Notes: generated by a model not told the origin, from the sequence alone. A DNA stretch of 64,000 nt from Kushneria marisflavi (GCF_002157205.1 NZ_CP021358.1:3348001-3412000), one strand, 5' to 3'. Positions 29,508 to 40,561 are shown, counted from the first letter of the stretch. A program made the numbers and translations.

Positions 29508-30320
29508 ATGTCCGACTCAACACTGGTCAGCGTCGAGAATCTGCATTTCTCGCGAGCTGGCAGACCCATTTTTTCGGGCGTTGATCTGGAGATCCCAAAA
29601 GGGCGCATTACCGCCATCATGGGACCCAGTGGCACTGGCAAGACAACCCTGCTCAAGCTGATCGCCGGACAGCTCACGCCCGATTCGGGCAGTGTGCATG
29701 TCGGTGATGACAACGTGCATCGACTGTCCCGGCAGGCGCTGTTTCGCATGCGCCGTCGCATGGGCATGCTGTTTCAGAGCGGGGCGCTGTTTTCGGATCT
29801 GAGCGTGTTTGAAAACGTGGCCTTTCCGATCCGGGTCCACACTGACCTGCCCGAGCACATGATCCGTGACCTCGTGCTGATCAAGCTGCAGGCCGTTGGC
29901 CTTCGTGGCGCCCGTGATCTCATGCCTGCCGAGCTTTCCGGCGGCATGACCCGGCGTGTGGCGCTGGCACGTGCCATTGCGCTGGACCCGGATCTGATCA
30001 TGTACGATGAGCCTTTTGTCGGTCAGGACCCCATCTCCATGGGCGTTCTGGTCACCCTGATTCGTCGGCTCAACAGCGCTTTCAATATGACAGCCATTGT
30101 GGTGTCTCACGATATCAAGGAGACGCTGTCGATCGCTGATCATGTTTATGTCATTGCCGATGGTCGCGTCATGGCCAGCGGGTCACCGGCCTCACTGCGC
30201 GAGGCGCAGGACCCGCGGGTCAGCCAGTTCATCCAGGGCAAACCCGATGGTCCGGTGCCCTTTCACTATCCTTCGAAGAATTTCTACGAGGATATTCTTG
30301 CGCCCTCGGAGGTGTCTTGA
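29508..30320 (+). CDS. mlaF: Mla phospholipid transport ATPase MlaF
   Basis: ATPase of the MlaFEDB inner-membrane complex that moves phospholipids between membranes and keeps outer-membrane asymmetry. 270 residues from ATG 29508 (AGGAG 4 nt upstream). Walker [12 protein letters not shown] (about 39-49), signature [14 protein letters not shown] (about 144-157) and Walker [15 protein letters not shown] (about 163-176) are present; SGGMTRR is typical of MlaF rather than amino-acid ABC transporters. First gene of mlaFEDCB; its stop overlaps the mlaE ATG by one base. Confidence 0.97.
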   Translation: MSDSTLVSVENLHFSRAGRPIFSGVDLEIPKGRITAIMGPSGTGKTTLLKLIAGQLTPDSGSVHVGDDNVHRLSRQALFRMRRRMGMLFQSGALFSDLSVFENVAFPIRVHTDLPEHMIRDLVLIKLQAVGLRGARDLMPAELSGGMTRRVALARAIALDPDLIMYDEPFVGQDPISMGVLVTLIRRLNSAFNMTAIVVSHDIKETLSIADHVYVIADGRVMASGSPASLREAQDPRVSQFIQGKPDGPVPFHYPSKNFYEDILAPSEVS

Positions 30321-31096
30321 TGTCACCGTTGATCTTTCTGGGGCGCAAGACGCTGAATACGCTCGAGTCGCTCGGGCGCAGTGCCATCTTTCTGGCGCAG
30401 GCCCTGTGTCATCTGCCCCGGCTGGAGGGCGCCAGGCTCTGGCTCCGACAGATGTACTTTGTCGGTGTCATGTCTCTGCCCATCGTGGCTGTTTCGGGCC
30501 TTTTCATCGGTATGGTCATTGCGTTGCAGGGCTATCTGGTGCTGTCCGGCTTTGGAGCCGACGAGGCGCTGGGGCAGATGGTGGCGCTGTCACTGCTGCG
30601 AGAGCTGGCGCCGGTCGTGACCGCACTGCTGTTTGCCGGGCGAGCCGGTTCAGCTCTGACGGCTGAAATCGGTCTCATGAAGGCGACCGAGCAGCTTTCC
30701 AGCATGGAGATGATCGGTGTCGACCCGCTGCGCCGGGTGATTTCGCCGCGTCTGTGGGCCGGTTTTTTGTCCATGCCGATACTGACCGTATTTTTCAGCG
30801 TGATCGGCATCATGGGTGGCTACCTGGTGGGCGTGGACTGGCTGGGCGTTGATCAGGGCTCGTTCTGGGGCAACATGCAGGGCAGCGTGATCTTCATGGA
30901 TGATGTCGTGAATGGCATGTTGAAAAGCGTGGTCTTTGGTGTCGTCGTGACATGGATCGCTGTCTTTCAGGGTTACGATCTCGTACCGACCTCCGAGGGG
31001 ATTTCGCGTGCCACGACTCGAACCGTCGTCTTTGGCTCGCTGGCCGTACTGGGGCTGGATTTCATTTTGACCGCGCTGATGTTTGGAGAATTCTAA
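30320..31096 (+). CDS. mlaE: Mla phospholipid transport permease MlaE
   Basis: Integral membrane subunit of MlaFEDB. 258 residues with five likely membrane helices and the MlaE signature [20 protein letters not shown] / [20 protein letters not shown] (about 73-113). GGAGG lies about 6 nt before the ATG at 30320, within the end of mlaF. TGATG overlap with mlaF and TAATG overlap with mlaD imply coupled translation. Confidence 0.96.
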   Translation: MSPLIFLGRKTLNTLESLGRSAIFLAQALCHLPRLEGARLWLRQMYFVGVMSLPIVAVSGLFIGMVIALQGYLVLSGFGADEALGQMVALSLLRELAPVVTALLFAGRAGSALTAEIGLMKATEQLSSMEMIGVDPLRRVISPRLWAGFLSMPILTVFFSVIGIMGGYLVGVDWLGVDQGSFWGNMQGSVIFMDDVVNGMLKSVVFGVVVTWIAVFQGYDLVPTSEGISRATTRTVVFGSLAVLGLDFILTALMFGEF

Positions 31097-31557
31097 TGAA
31101 GCGCTCTAAGTGGCTTGAAGCCGGTGTCGGTGCCTTTGTACTGGCCGGATTTCTGGGACTCGTCTTTTTGGGTCTACAGGTAAGTGGTTTTGCTCCAGGG
31201 CAGGCTGAACAAAATTTCACGGTATATGCGAATTTCAGCAATATCGGTGGTTTGAAGGAGCGCTCAAGGGTCACCATGGCGGGCGTTACCGTTGGTCGGA
31301 TCACCAGCATCGAGCTGGACCCGAAGTGGCTTGAGGGGCGTGTGACGATGAAAATCGACAGTGATGTTGGCGAAAAACTGTCGGAAGACTCCACGGCGTC
31401 TATCCTGACGGCAGGACTTCTGGGCGAGAAATACATCGGTCTGTCGACCGGTGGTGCGCCTGAAATGATCAAGGATGGTGGAACCATCCGCGATACGCAG
31501 TCGGCGCTGGTGCTTGAAGAGCTGATTCAGCAGTTTGTCTCGAACATGTCCAAGTAG
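31096..31557 (+). CDS. mlaD: MCE-domain phospholipid-binding protein MlaD
   Basis: Periplasmic MCE ring protein anchored by one N-terminal helix (GVGAFVLAGFLGLVFLGLQV, residues about 10-29). It holds phospholipid between MlaFEB and MlaC. 153 residues, one MCE domain (YANFSNIGGLKERSRVTMAG, about 38-57; ILTAGLLGEKYIGLSTG, about 109-125). Overlaps the mlaE stop by one base. 72 nt separate it from mlaC, the only sizeable gap in the operon. Confidence 0.95.
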   Translation: MKRSKWLEAGVGAFVLAGFLGLVFLGLQVSGFAPGQAEQNFTVYANFSNIGGLKERSRVTMAGVTVGRITSIELDPKWLEGRVTMKIDSDVGEKLSEDSTASILTAGLLGEKYIGLSTGGAPEMIKDGGTIRDTQSALVLEELIQQFVSNMSK

Positions 31558-31629
31558 TCCGGATCAAGGTCGGATGTCGGCGTAGCAGGTTGGCATCCGT
31601 GCAATTTGTATATTCAGGAGGTGCAGTAG

Positions 31630-32283
31630 ATGAAAAGGGTCTCCCGTTATGTTGGCGTATTGGTTGCCGCGGTGCTCGGTATGGGCATCCTGTCTGCTCA
31701 GGCGGCCAGCCAGTCTCCGCACGAGGTCGTCAGTCAAAGCGTCGATCAGTTGATGTCAAAGCTCGACAACAATCAGGACCGCTATCGCAATCATCCTGAC
31801 GAGCTGAAAAGTGTGGTCGAACAGAATATTGATCCCATCGTTGACTGGCGTTACGCGTCGGCAAGCGTCATGGGCAAATATTTTCAGGCCGCCTCACCAG
31901 AGCAGCGCAGCCGCTTCGCACGCGTATTCAAGCAGACGCTGATCGATACTTATGCCCAGGGATTGGTGACGTTTGACTACAAGGATGTTCGGGTGATGGA
32001 CAATCAGAATCAGCGCTACGACGATCAGGCCAGTGTCGATATGGAAGTGATCGCTGCCAGCGGTGAACGCTACCCGGTGTCCTACACGCTTCGCAATCGC
32101 GATGGTAGCTGGAAGGTTATCAATGTGGTGGTCAATGGCATCAATCTGGGGCTGACCTTTCGTAACCAGTTCGATCAGGCCATGCGTTCCAACAATCGTG
32201 ACTTTGATGCCGTCATCAATGGCTGGGCGCCTGATGTTGATCTGAAAGATGGCGATGGGGATAACCAGAAGGCTCAGGGCTGA
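31630..32283 (+). CDS. mlaC: Periplasmic phospholipid-binding protein MlaC
   Basis: Soluble shuttle carrying phospholipid between the MlaA complex in the outer membrane and MlaD. 217 residues with a signal peptide (YVGVLVAAVLGMGILSAQA, about 7-25) and the Tol-Tol/MlaC fold (EQNIDPIVDWRYASASVMGK; SYTLRNRDGSWKVINVVVNG). A strong AGGAGGTG Shine-Dalgarno precedes the ATG. The stop overlaps the mlaB ATG by one base. MlaA is not in the window. Confidence 0.95.
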   Translation: MKRVSRYVGVLVAAVLGMGILSAQAASQSPHEVVSQSVDQLMSKLDNNQDRYRNHPDELKSVVEQNIDPIVDWRYASASVMGKYFQAASPEQRSRFARVFKQTLIDTYAQGLVTFDYKDVRVMDNQNQRYDDQASVDMEVIAASGERYPVSYTLRNRDGSWKVINVVVNGINLGLTFRNQFDQAMRSNNRDFDAVINGWAPDVDLKDGDGDNQKAQG

Positions 32284-32636
32284 TGAGCGAAAAGCTCTAC
32301 AGTGATGACATTGTCACACTTGAAGCCCGCGAGGCCGCCCTTTATCTGAAGGGGGCGCCGGGTTTTGACAACGCCTCCGATCTGGCGACGGCCGGCATCG
32401 ACTGGCTGAAGGGATACGATGGACCCCAAGTTTCTTTCAATCTGTGTGGTGTCAGCCGAACCAGCAGCGCGACCATCTCGGTGTTGCTTGAATGGTTGCG
32501 CGCTGCACAGTCAAAAAAGCTGGAAGTCGATCGCATCACGCTTTCCGACAGCATGCGCGAACTGATCGAGATGGCCGAACTCGGCGATGTCTTTCCGGCC
32601 CATGAAACCTCATTTGCCTCCGCCGAGGAGACATGA
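32283..32636 (+). CDS. mlaB: STAS-domain protein MlaB
   Basis: Small cytoplasmic STAS protein that binds MlaF and is needed for MlaFEDB assembly and activity. 117 residues; the NLCGVSRTSSATISVLLEWLR segment (about 52-72) is the STAS loop-helix with the conserved Thr/Ser. Overlaps mlaC by one base. A strong terminator follows at 32666, so the mla operon ends here. Confidence 0.9.
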   Translation: MSEKLYSDDIVTLEAREAALYLKGAPGFDNASDLATAGIDWLKGYDGPQVSFNLCGVSRTSSATISVLLEWLRAAQSKKLEVDRITLSDSMRELIEMAELGDVFPAHETSFASAEET

Positions 32637-32665
32637 CTTTCCGAGTCTTCCGGCTCCTTGATTGG

Positions 32666-32695
32666 AAAGCGGCGTCAATGACGCCGCTTTTTTTT
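32666..32695 (+). terminator. Intrinsic terminator of the mla operon
   Basis: AAAGCGGCGTC (32666-32676), loop AAT, GACGCCGCTTT (32680-32690), followed by five more T. Perfect 11-bp stem with U-tract. Confidence 0.9.
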
Positions 32696-32764
32696 ATGTC
32701 CATTCGCGCGGGGTCATGCTTTTCATTTACCATTGGCGACCAACAAACCAGTAAAGGAGTCATC

Positions 32765-33022
32765 ATGCAGCCTGATGAGGTCAAGCGCCTGCTTGAGGCG
32801 CGCGTTGAATCGTGTGAGTTTCAGGTTCAGGGAGAAGGGTGCAACTTCCAGGTCACCGCCATCGGCGATGTCTTTGAAGGACTGACACCTGTAAAGCGTC
32901 AGCAGCTCATTTACGCCGCGCTTTCCGAAGAGATTGCCAGCGGTGCGCTGCATGCCATTAGTATCAGGACCATGACACCGGCTCAGCGGGCCGAGACGTC
33001 GCCTGATTCAGATCGTGCCTGA
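32765..33022 (+). CDS. ibaG: BolA-family protein IbaG
   Basis: BolA-like protein (YrbA/IbaG) that binds [2Fe-2S] clusters with monothiol glutaredoxin and affects acid or envelope stress. 85 residues from ATG 32765, with AGGAG about 7 nt upstream. The BolA core is visible (MQPDEVKRLLEARVESCEFQ; VFEGLTPVKRQQLIYAALSE; GALHAISIRTMTP). It lies between mlaB and murA as in E. coli, 20 nt before murA, and is probably cotranscribed with murA from a promoter after the mla terminator. Confidence 0.92.
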   Translation: MQPDEVKRLLEARVESCEFQVQGEGCNFQVTAIGDVFEGLTPVKRQQLIYAALSEEIASGALHAISIRTMTPAQRAETSPDSDRA

Positions 33023-33042
33023 TTGCCTTGGAAGTCTGGTGA

Positions 33043-34302
<1,260 letters not shown>

Positions 34303-34357
34303 GAGGCCGTTGGGGTGCACGCCATGCCGATTCATTTTTGCAGCCATTGAAGATCAC

Positions 34358-35014
34358 ATGAGTAAACCGCTGATACTGGCGCTCTCCAAGGGGCGAATTC
34401 TCAAGGAGACGCTGCCGCTGCTGGCTGCTGCCGGCATTGAGCCGCTGGAGCCGCTCGACAAGAGCCGAAAGCTGCTGTTCGATACCACGCTCGACAACGT
34501 CAAACTGGTTATTTTGCGGGCCGTCGACGTGCCGACCTATGTGCAGATGGGGGCCGCGGACGTCGGTGTGGCCGGCAAGGATGTCCTGCTCGAGCATGGT
34601 GCTCAGGGACTTTATGAGCCGCTGGATCTGGATATTTCACGCTGTCGTTTGATGACCGCGGGTATTGAAGGTGTCACCCCCGGGCGTGCCCGACGTCGTG
34701 TGGCGACCAAGTTCGTCAATATTGCCCGGCGTTACTATTCGGACCTGGGCATTCAGGCCGAAGTCATCAAGCTTTATGGCGCGATGGAGCTGGCACCGCT
34801 CATGAACCTCGCAGATGAGATTGTCGATATCGTGGATACCGGCAATACCCTGCGGGCCAACGGCATGGCGCCGCGTGAGTTGATCGCCGACATCAGTACC
34901 CGGCTGGTGGTCAACAAGGCGTCCATGACGGTGGAGCATGCGCGACTGGGGCCGTTGATCGAACGTCTGGGGCAGGCGGTGGCTGAACGTCGCCAGAGCG
35001 ATGTGACCTCCTGA
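34358..35014 (+). CDS. hisG: ATP phosphoribosyltransferase HisG, short form
   Basis: Catalyses the first step of histidine synthesis, joining ATP to PRPP. 218 residues from ATG 34358, the short form (HisGS) without the C-terminal regulatory ACT-like domain. Short HisG is known to need HisZ as a regulatory partner, and no hisZ lies nearby. Motifs: [16 protein letters not shown] (about 6-21) and the PRPP-binding [16 protein letters not shown] (about 151-166). Follows murA and precedes hisD, a gene order common in Pseudomonas-type genomes. Confidence 0.96.
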   Translation: MSKPLILALSKGRILKETLPLLAAAGIEPLEPLDKSRKLLFDTTLDNVKLVILRAVDVPTYVQMGAADVGVAGKDVLLEHGAQGLYEPLDLDISRCRLMTAGIEGVTPGRARRRVATKFVNIARRYYSDLGIQAEVIKLYGAMELAPLMNLADEIVDIVDTGNTLRANGMAPRELIADISTRLVVNKASMTVEHARLGPLIERLGQAVAERRQSDVTS

Positions 35015-35126
35015 CGTCCATGATCCGGTTGGCTGCCAGCAGCCATGTTTCGACAGGGCATCACGCCATCGATGCAGCACGATACTCTCCGGCAGGCGCC
35101 GGAAGGCAAGGAGTGATTCAGTCGTA

Positions 35127-36443
35127 ATGGACAAACAGAGCATACATCGACTTTCTACACGGCAGCCGGATTTTGAAGCCCGGCTGGGTGCACTGCTGGA
35201 CTGGGAGAGCGTTTCAAGCGCCGAGGTCCAGCAAAGCGTTGATCGCATCATCGCTGATGTTCGCAGTCGCGGTGATGCTGCCGTGATCGATCTGACCCGT
35301 CAGTTCGATCGCCTTGATGTTCAGGACATGTCGGCACTGACGTTGACGGCCGAACGGCTTGAGCGGGCGTGGCAGGGGCTGCCGGAAGCGCAGCGTCAGG
35401 CGCTGGCAGTGGCGGGCGATCGCATTCGCGCCTATCACGAGCGGCAAAAGCCCGAATCCTGGTCCTATCAGGAGGCCGACGGCACCCTGCTGGGTCAGAA
35501 GGTGACGCCACTCGACAGGGCAGGGGTCTACGTGCCCGGCGGCAAGGCGGCTTATCCGTCATCGGTGCTGATGAATGTTATTCCGGCGCATGTCGCTGGG
35601 GTAGAAGACATCGTCATGGTCGTGCCGACACCGGATGGCGTGCTCAATGAGCTGGTGCTGGCTGCCGCACACGTGGCCGGTGTCGCGCGGGTGTTCACCA
35701 TCGGCGGCGCTCAGGCCGTGGCAGCCTTGGCCTATGGCACAGAAACGATCCCGAAGGTCGACAAGATCGTGGGGCCGGGCAATATTTTTGTGGCCACGGC
35801 CAAGCGCGCCGTGTTCGGGCAGGTCGGCATCGACATGATCGCCGGGCCGTCCGAGATTCTGGTAGTGTCCGATGGCGGCACCGATCCAGACTGGCTGGCC
35901 ATGGACCTGTTCTCCCAGGCCGAGCACGACGAAGATGCCCAGGCCATTTTGATCAGCTGGGATGCTCGGCATCTGGAAGCCGTCGCAGAAAGCATCGAGC
36001 GTCTGCTGCCGACGCTTGAGCGTGCCGACATTGTTCGTGAATCGCTGTCGCGTCGCGGAGCCCTGATTCTTGTGGAGGACGAGACGCAGGCGCTGACGCT
36101 GATCAATCGCATTGCCCCGGAGCATCTGGAACTTTCGGTAGAAGAGCCGCAGCGGCTGGTTGAACACGTTCGTCATGCCGGTGCCATCTTCATGGGGCGC
36201 TACACTGCCGAAGCGTTGGGCGATTACTGTGCCGGGCCCAACCATGTCCTGCCGACTTCCGGTACGGCGCGTTTTTCCTCGCCACTGGGTGTCTATGACT
36301 TCCAGAAGCGCTCGTCGCTGATCCAGTGCTCGCCGCAGGGTGCGTCAACACTGGGGCAGACCGCATCGGTGCTGGCAAGAGGTGAGTCGCTGACGGCGCA
36401 CGCTCGTTCGGCAGAAAACCGTATCGATAGCCACAAGCGCTGA
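35127..36443 (+). CDS. hisD: Histidinol dehydrogenase HisD
   Basis: Zn-dependent NAD enzyme performing the last two oxidations of histidine synthesis. 438 residues. Signature [20 protein letters not shown], catalytic Glu-His pair in [10 protein letters not shown] (near 328-337) and Zn ligands in [12 protein letters not shown] are present. It is 112 nt after hisG; this gap holds a small hairpin (35088-35103, TCCGGC-AGGC-GCCGGA). The best AAGGAG is about 13 nt from ATG 35127, rather far. hisC does not follow; the next gene is convergent. Confidence 0.97.
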   Translation: MDKQSIHRLSTRQPDFEARLGALLDWESVSSAEVQQSVDRIIADVRSRGDAAVIDLTRQFDRLDVQDMSALTLTAERLERAWQGLPEAQRQALAVAGDRIRAYHERQKPESWSYQEADGTLLGQKVTPLDRAGVYVPGGKAAYPSSVLMNVIPAHVAGVEDIVMVVPTPDGVLNELVLAAAHVAGVARVFTIGGAQAVAALAYGTETIPKVDKIVGPGNIFVATAKRAVFGQVGIDMIAGPSEILVVSDGGTDPDWLAMDLFSQAEHDEDAQAILISWDARHLEAVAESIERLLPTLERADIVRESLSRRGALILVEDETQALTLINRIAPEHLELSVEEPQRLVEHVRHAGAIFMGRYTAEALGDYCAGPNHVLPTSGTARFSSPLGVYDFQKRSSLIQCSPQGASTLGQTASVLARGESLTAHARSAENRIDSHKR

Positions 36444-36473
36444 TCGATTGGTTTGATCGTCATTGATCGCCGG

Positions 36474-37712
36474 TCAGCTGTCGGGCTGAACCGGCGTCAC
36501 CGGTCGGCTGGGGCGCTCCCCCACGCTGACCGTCACCTGGAATCGTTTGCCGTTGCGATAAAGCTCTATCGGTAACTGCTTGCCGGGTTCGATTTCTGCA
36601 ATATCCACCATGGCTGTCTGGGCATCCAGCAGCGGCTTGCCGTCTATCGACAGAATCAGATCACCTACCTTGATACCCGCCTGAGCTGCCGGCCCACCAT
36701 CCACGACATCCGAGACCACGACCCCGCGCGGGGCGTTGATGTCCAGCGACGAGGCCAGGCTGGAACTGACCTCTCTCGCCTCGATGCCCAGCCAGCCCCT
36801 GACCACACGCCCGCGGGTCACCAGATCGTTGAGGATGCCATGCGCCAGATTGGTGGGAATGGCAAACCCGATGCCCTGCGATCCGCCGGTGCGCGAGAAG
36901 ATGGCCGTGTTGATGCCCACCAGTGCTCCTTCTGCATTGACCAGCGCTCCTCCTGAATTGCCCGGGTTGATTGCCGCGTCCGTCTGGATGAAATCCTCAT
37001 AGGCGTTCAGGCCCAGATGATTGCGGCCGGTGGCGCTGATGATGCCCATGGTCACGGTCTGTCCCACGCCGAAGGGATTGCCAATGGCCAGGGCGATGTC
37101 GCCAACGCGGGTATTGGTCGCATCGGCAAGGTCAATGACCGGCAGATTATTCAGATCGATCTTGAGCACGGCCAGATCTGTTTCCGGGTCGGTGCCGATC
37201 ACGGTGGCCAGCGTTTCTCGGCCGTCTCGCAGGGCCACCTGTACTTCATCGGCGCCGCTGATCACGTGGTTGTTGGTGAGGATATAGCCCTCATCGCTGA
37301 CGATGACGCCGGAGCCAAGACTCGACAGCATGCGACGGCGCCCGGATTGACTGTTGCCAAAAAACTGCTCGAAGAAGGGGTCGGACATCAGTGGGTGATG
37401 ATCACGCTCTACCAGCCTTGACGAATAGACGTTGACCACGGCAGGGGCAGCATGCTGTACGGCGTCGGAATAACTTGCCGTGCCGGGGCCGCGCTGAAGG
37501 GGTGCTGCATTTCGTGTGATGGGCGGCGTGCGCTGAACGGGAGGGGTGGGCGTCGGTGTCACGGATGGGAGCGTAACGGTCTGGCCCTGCCGGCCATCGC
37601 TGGCAGAGCGGTCGCCACTGTCGATGATCTGTGGCATGTGATCCAGCATGACCAGCGCCAGCAATACACCACAGACAACAGGCCAGATCAGGGGCACCAG
37701 AAATCGGCGCAT
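36474..37712 (-). CDS. DegS/AlgW-type periplasmic serine protease
   Basis: Membrane-anchored HtrA-family protease. 412 residues: N-terminal anchor (LVPLIWPVVCGVLLALVML, about 5-23), a Pro/Thr-rich linker (about 45-75), trypsin-like domain with H149 (LTNNHVI), D179 (ETDLAVLK) and S253 (NPGNSGGALVN), and one PDZ domain (about 320-400). One PDZ plus an uncleaved anchor points to DegS/AlgW, which cleaves the RseA/MucA anti-sigma factor and releases sigma-E/AlgU, rather than DegP/DegQ. Next to nif3-zapG-zapE, as for degS/algW in related genomes. Longer than E. coli DegS (355) mainly through the linker. Confidence 0.9.
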   Translation of the reverse strand: MRRFLVPLIWPVVCGVLLALVMLDHMPQIIDSGDRSASDGRQGQTVTLPSVTPTPTPPVQRTPPITRNAAPLQRGPGTASYSDAVQHAAPAVVNVYSSRLVERDHHPLMSDPFFEQFFGNSQSGRRRMLSSLGSGVIVSDEGYILTNNHVISGADEVQVALRDGRETLATVIGTDPETDLAVLKIDLNNLPVIDLADATNTRVGDIALAIGNPFGVGQTVTMGIISATGRNHLGLNAYEDFIQTDAAINPGNSGGALVNAEGALVGINTAIFSRTGGSQGIGFAIPTNLAHGILNDLVTRGRVVRGWLGIEAREVSSSLASSLDINAPRGVVVSDVVDGGPAAQAGIKVGDLILSIDGKPLLDAQTAMVDIAEIEPGKQLPIELYRNGKRFQVTVSVGERPSRPVTPVQPDS

Positions 37713-37910
37713 GACAACATCCTTTTTGAAACAGGCAGCCCGGAGCTGCAGACTTGCAGGTTGTTCAAACCGGCATTTGAGGCAGGGAAGCTGCCTTGTG
37801 TTGTGCCGGTCGCAATGTCGTATAAAAGTTGAGCGAGTTTATCACTCAGTGGTCAGCAATGCCTGATACTGGTGTGACACTTTCAAAATCGATGGCCGGG
37901 AGACAAGAGC

Positions 37911-38666
37911 ATGACTGAGCGCAGGGTGTTGCTGGAAGACATGAAGTCACTGCTCGCGCCGCAGCGTTTCAAGGACTTTACCGTCAATGGTCTACAGGTG
38001 GAGGGTAGTGAACGGGTCAGGCGTGTCATGAGCGGAGTGACGGCCAGCCAGAATCTGCTCGATGAAGCGGTGGCATGGCAGGCTGATATGGTGCTGGTTC
38101 ATCATGGTTATTTCTGGAAAAACGAACCGGTGGCGATTACCGGCATGAAGCAGCGCCGCATCGCCACGCTTTTGGGTCATGACATTAATCTGGTGGCCTG
38201 GCATCTACCGCTGGACGCGCACTCGACGCTTGGCAATAACGTTCTGCTGGCGCAGCGCATGGGCTGGACGGTACGGGGCGTCCTTGACGGTGAGGTGGGG
38301 CAGGGACTTTTATATCATGGCGAGATGGCCGAGTGCTCGCAGCAGACGCTGGCCGAGCAGCTTCACCAGCAGCTGGCACACAAGCCATTGATGATTTCAG
38401 GTCATGATCGCCCTGTCCGACGTATTGCATGGTGTACGGGCGGTGCGCAGGACATGATTATTGATGCGGCAGAGGCCGGTATGGATGCTTTTGTTTCCGG
38501 TGAGGTGTCGGAGCGAACCACACATCTGGCCCGGGAGATGGGGATTACCTATTATGCGGCCGGCCATCATGCCACCGAGCGTGATGGTATAAGAGCACTG
38601 GGCGAGTGGCTGGCACAGCGCCATGATATCGAGCATCGCTTTGTCGATATCGACAATCCGGTATAG
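37911..38666 (+). CDS. Nif3-like dinuclear metal centre hexameric protein (YbgI family)
   Basis: Nif3/YbgI family protein of 251 residues, forming a toroidal hexamer with two metal ions per subunit; its biochemical role is unsettled (GTP cyclohydrolase-like and tRNA- or DNA-related roles have been suggested). Metal ligands are seen in MVLVHHGYFW (near 62-71), AWHLPLDAHSTLGN (near 99-112) and the C-terminal YYAAGHHATERDG (near 216-228). An alternative family name is GTP cyclohydrolase 1 type 2 homologue. Divergent from the degS-like gene by 198 bp; a strong hairpin follows its stop. Confidence 0.92.
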   Translation: MTERRVLLEDMKSLLAPQRFKDFTVNGLQVEGSERVRRVMSGVTASQNLLDEAVAWQADMVLVHHGYFWKNEPVAITGMKQRRIATLLGHDINLVAWHLPLDAHSTLGNNVLLAQRMGWTVRGVLDGEVGQGLLYHGEMAECSQQTLAEQLHQQLAHKPLMISGHDRPVRRIAWCTGGAQDMIIDAAEAGMDAFVSGEVSERTTHLAREMGITYYAAGHHATERDGIRALGEWLAQRHDIEHRFVDIDNPV

Positions 38667-38691
38667 CTGTCGCCGGGGGGGCCGGCGACAG
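38667..38691. terminator. Hairpin between nif3-like gene and zapG
   Basis: CTGTCGCCGG (38667-38676), loop GGGGG, CCGGCGACAG (38682-38691): perfect 10-bp stem immediately after the nif3-like stop and 12 nt from the convergent zapG stop. No T-run, so termination is uncertain. Confidence 0.5.
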
Positions 38692-38702
38692 TGATGATGT
38701 GA

Positions 38703-39152
38703 TCAATAGCGGGGAGGTTGCGGGTCGGTACCGTGATTTTCCTGCTTCTGACGCAGCCCGTAGCTTTCATCAAGCGTTCCATTGCTGTCGGCGTAATCAC
38801 GTGGGATGTGAAGAGCGCCGGTATCTTCTTCGCTCTCTTCGAGTGCATCAGTATTCGGGCGGCGCTTGAGTGACGGGTCGCTGGCCAGAGCGCTGACGTC
38901 GGCGTCGAGCCGGGCCTGAAGTTCTTCACTCTGGCGAGTGATATTGCGTGCCAGCGTCGTGACGTCCGCAAAGTGCGTGTTCACGTTCTCGCGCAGTTCC
39001 TTGAGTTCAAGTTCGGTTTCGGCCAGACGCTGCTTGAGTTTCTGGCTGGTGGCTCTCTGGCTGCCCGAAAAATGGCGAATCAGCACGCCGATCACGATAC
39101 CTGCCAGCAGTGCCACAATGGCGACTACCCAATCAATATTGCCTTCGTTCAC
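38703..39152 (-). CDS. zapG: ZapG/YhcB (DUF1043) inner-membrane division protein, GTG start
   Basis: Bitopic protein of 149 residues linking cell division and envelope synthesis in E. coli (YhcB/ZapG). One N-terminal helix (WVVAIVALLAGIVIGVLI, about 8-25), then a coiled coil (about 30-85, QKLKQRLAETELELKELREN) and an acidic, disordered C-terminus. It starts at GTG 39152, supported by GAGGGG about 7 nt upstream and by the alignment of the helix. Divergent from zapE across 209 bp, as in E. coli. Confidence 0.9.
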   Translation of the reverse strand: MNEGNIDWVVAIVALLAGIVIGVLIRHFSGSQRATSQKLKQRLAETELELKELRENVNTHFADVTTLARNITRQSEELQARLDADVSALASDPSLKRRPNTDALEESEEDTGALHIPRDYADSNGTLDESYGLRQKQENHGTDPQPPRY

Positions 39153-39212
39153 CGCTATTCCCCTCTTTTGATGCTGATTGCATGCACGACCAGCGTGACC
39201 CTGAGATAGGCC

Positions 39213-39243
39213 ATTATAGAAGGCGTCGTATTGTCCGGGTCAA
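39213..39243 (-). promoter_or_regulatory. Candidate zapG promoter
   Basis: On the minus strand a perfect -10 TATAAT (39213-39218) is preceded by TTGACC (39238-39243) with a 19-nt spacer, longer than optimal. It lies about 60 nt upstream of the zapG GTG. Confidence 0.45.
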
Positions 39244-39361
39244 TTCACTCACGACATAATCGTACCCGCAAGCGCTGACATCTCACTACCGACAGGACGA
39301 TTCAGGGCGTGTCACACTGTACAATCATGAGCATCCGATCTTCCGCAAGGCACCAGATAAC

Positions 39362-40513
39362 ATGTCCAGACTTTCCCCGCGAGAACAGTACCGGCAGGAT
39401 CTTGAACGCGAAGGCTTCCAGCATGACAGCTCTCAGGAGAAGGCCGTCGAGCATCTCCAGCGTCTTTATGAAGCGCTGACCAGTCGGCCGCGCCCGAAAC
39501 CTGCCACAGCTGCGGCGGATAATGGGATCAAGTCGAAAATGTCAGGCTTTTTTGGCAAAAAAAGTGCTCCGTCAGCGCCGAGCGCGCCTGCCGAGCCCGA
39601 TATCAAGGGGCTCTATTTCTGGGGCGGCGTAGGTCGAGGCAAGACATGGCTGGTGGACACCTTTCATGACAGCCTGCCCTTTGATGACAAGATGCGCACG
39701 CACTTTCATCGCTTCATGCAGCGGGTGCACAAGGAACTTGAAATTCACAAGGGTCAGAAAAATCCTTTGACTCAGGTAGCGGTAAAACTGGCCGGTGAGG
39801 CCAGAGTCATCTGCCTTGACGAGTTTTTCGTCAAGGACATTACCGATGCCATGATCCTCGGCAATCTGCTCGATGCCCTTTTTGCCCAGGGTGTAGTGCT
39901 GGTGACAACGTCCAACATCGTGCCGGATGAGCTGTATAAAAACGGTCTGCAGCGGGATCGCTTTCTGCCCGCCATCGATCTGCTCAACCGCCACTGCGAG
40001 GTGGTCAATGTCGACGCGGGGATCGATTATCGAATGCGCACACTGACCCGCGAAGAGGTGTTTCATACACCGGCCGGTGACAGTGCTGACGAGGCCTTGC
40101 AGGAGAGTTTTGCGCATCTGGCAGGAGAACCGGGTGAAGAAGAGACACTGCGTATCAATGGGCGAGCGCTGAAGGCTCGCCGCTGCCATGAGGGCGTGGT
40201 CTGGTTCGATTTCAAAACGCTTTGTGATGGCCCGCGCAGCCAAAACGACTATATCGAGCTCTCAAGGCAGTATCACAGCGTTCTGATTTCCAATGTACCG
40301 GTCATGGGGGCGGCCATCGAGGATCAGGCGCGCCGTTTCATCAATCTGGTAGATGAGTTCTATGATCGCGCCGTCAAGCTGGTCATGTCGGCGGAAGCCG
40401 AGCCGGAATCGCTCTACAGCGGTGGCGAGCTTGCCTTTGAATTCGAGCGTACCGTGTCGCGTTTGCAGGAGATGCAATCAAGCGATTATCTGGCGTTGAC
40501 TCACAAGCCCTGA
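39362..40513 (+). CDS. zapE: Cell division ATPase ZapE (AFG1 family)
   Basis: AFG1-like ATPase that in E. coli joins the Z-ring during late division and under stress. 383 residues. Walker A GGVGRGKTWLVD (about 84-95), Walker B VICLDEFFVKDITDA (about 150-164) and the sensor region VLVTTSNIVPDELYKNGLQR (about 180-199) are intact. A Lys/Ser/Pro-rich insertion (about 45-75) precedes the ATPase core. Upstream of rplM as in many gammaproteobacteria, though rplM has its own promoter. Confidence 0.95.
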   Translation: MSRLSPREQYRQDLEREGFQHDSSQEKAVEHLQRLYEALTSRPRPKPATAAADNGIKSKMSGFFGKKSAPSAPSAPAEPDIKGLYFWGGVGRGKTWLVDTFHDSLPFDDKMRTHFHRFMQRVHKELEIHKGQKNPLTQVAVKLAGEARVICLDEFFVKDITDAMILGNLLDALFAQGVVLVTTSNIVPDELYKNGLQRDRFLPAIDLLNRHCEVVNVDAGIDYRMRTLTREEVFHTPAGDSADEALQESFAHLAGEPGEEETLRINGRALKARRCHEGVVWFDFKTLCDGPRSQNDYIELSRQYHSVLISNVPVMGAAIEDQARRFINLVDEFYDRAVKLVMSAEAEPESLYSGGELAFEFERTVSRLQEMQSSDYLALTHKP

Positions 40514-40526
40514 ATGTGATTATCCC

Positions 40527-40555
40527 TTGTTCGTCGGACGCTGGCTCTGTACAAT
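40527..40555 (+). promoter_or_regulatory. Sigma-70 promoter of rplM-rpsI
   Basis: TTGTTC (40527-40532), 17-nt spacer, TACAAT (40550-40555), then a GC-rich discriminator GCGCGCTC, as expected for a stringently controlled ribosomal-protein promoter. Predicted start near 40562, giving a leader of about 100 nt. Confidence 0.72.
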
Positions 40556-40561
40556 GCGCGC

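Noticed and set aside
37796..37826. Sigma-70 promoter before the Nif3-like gene
   Set aside because: TATAAA at 37821 is good, but the possible -35 hexamers are spaced 14 or 19 nt away or poorly matched; too uncertain to list.
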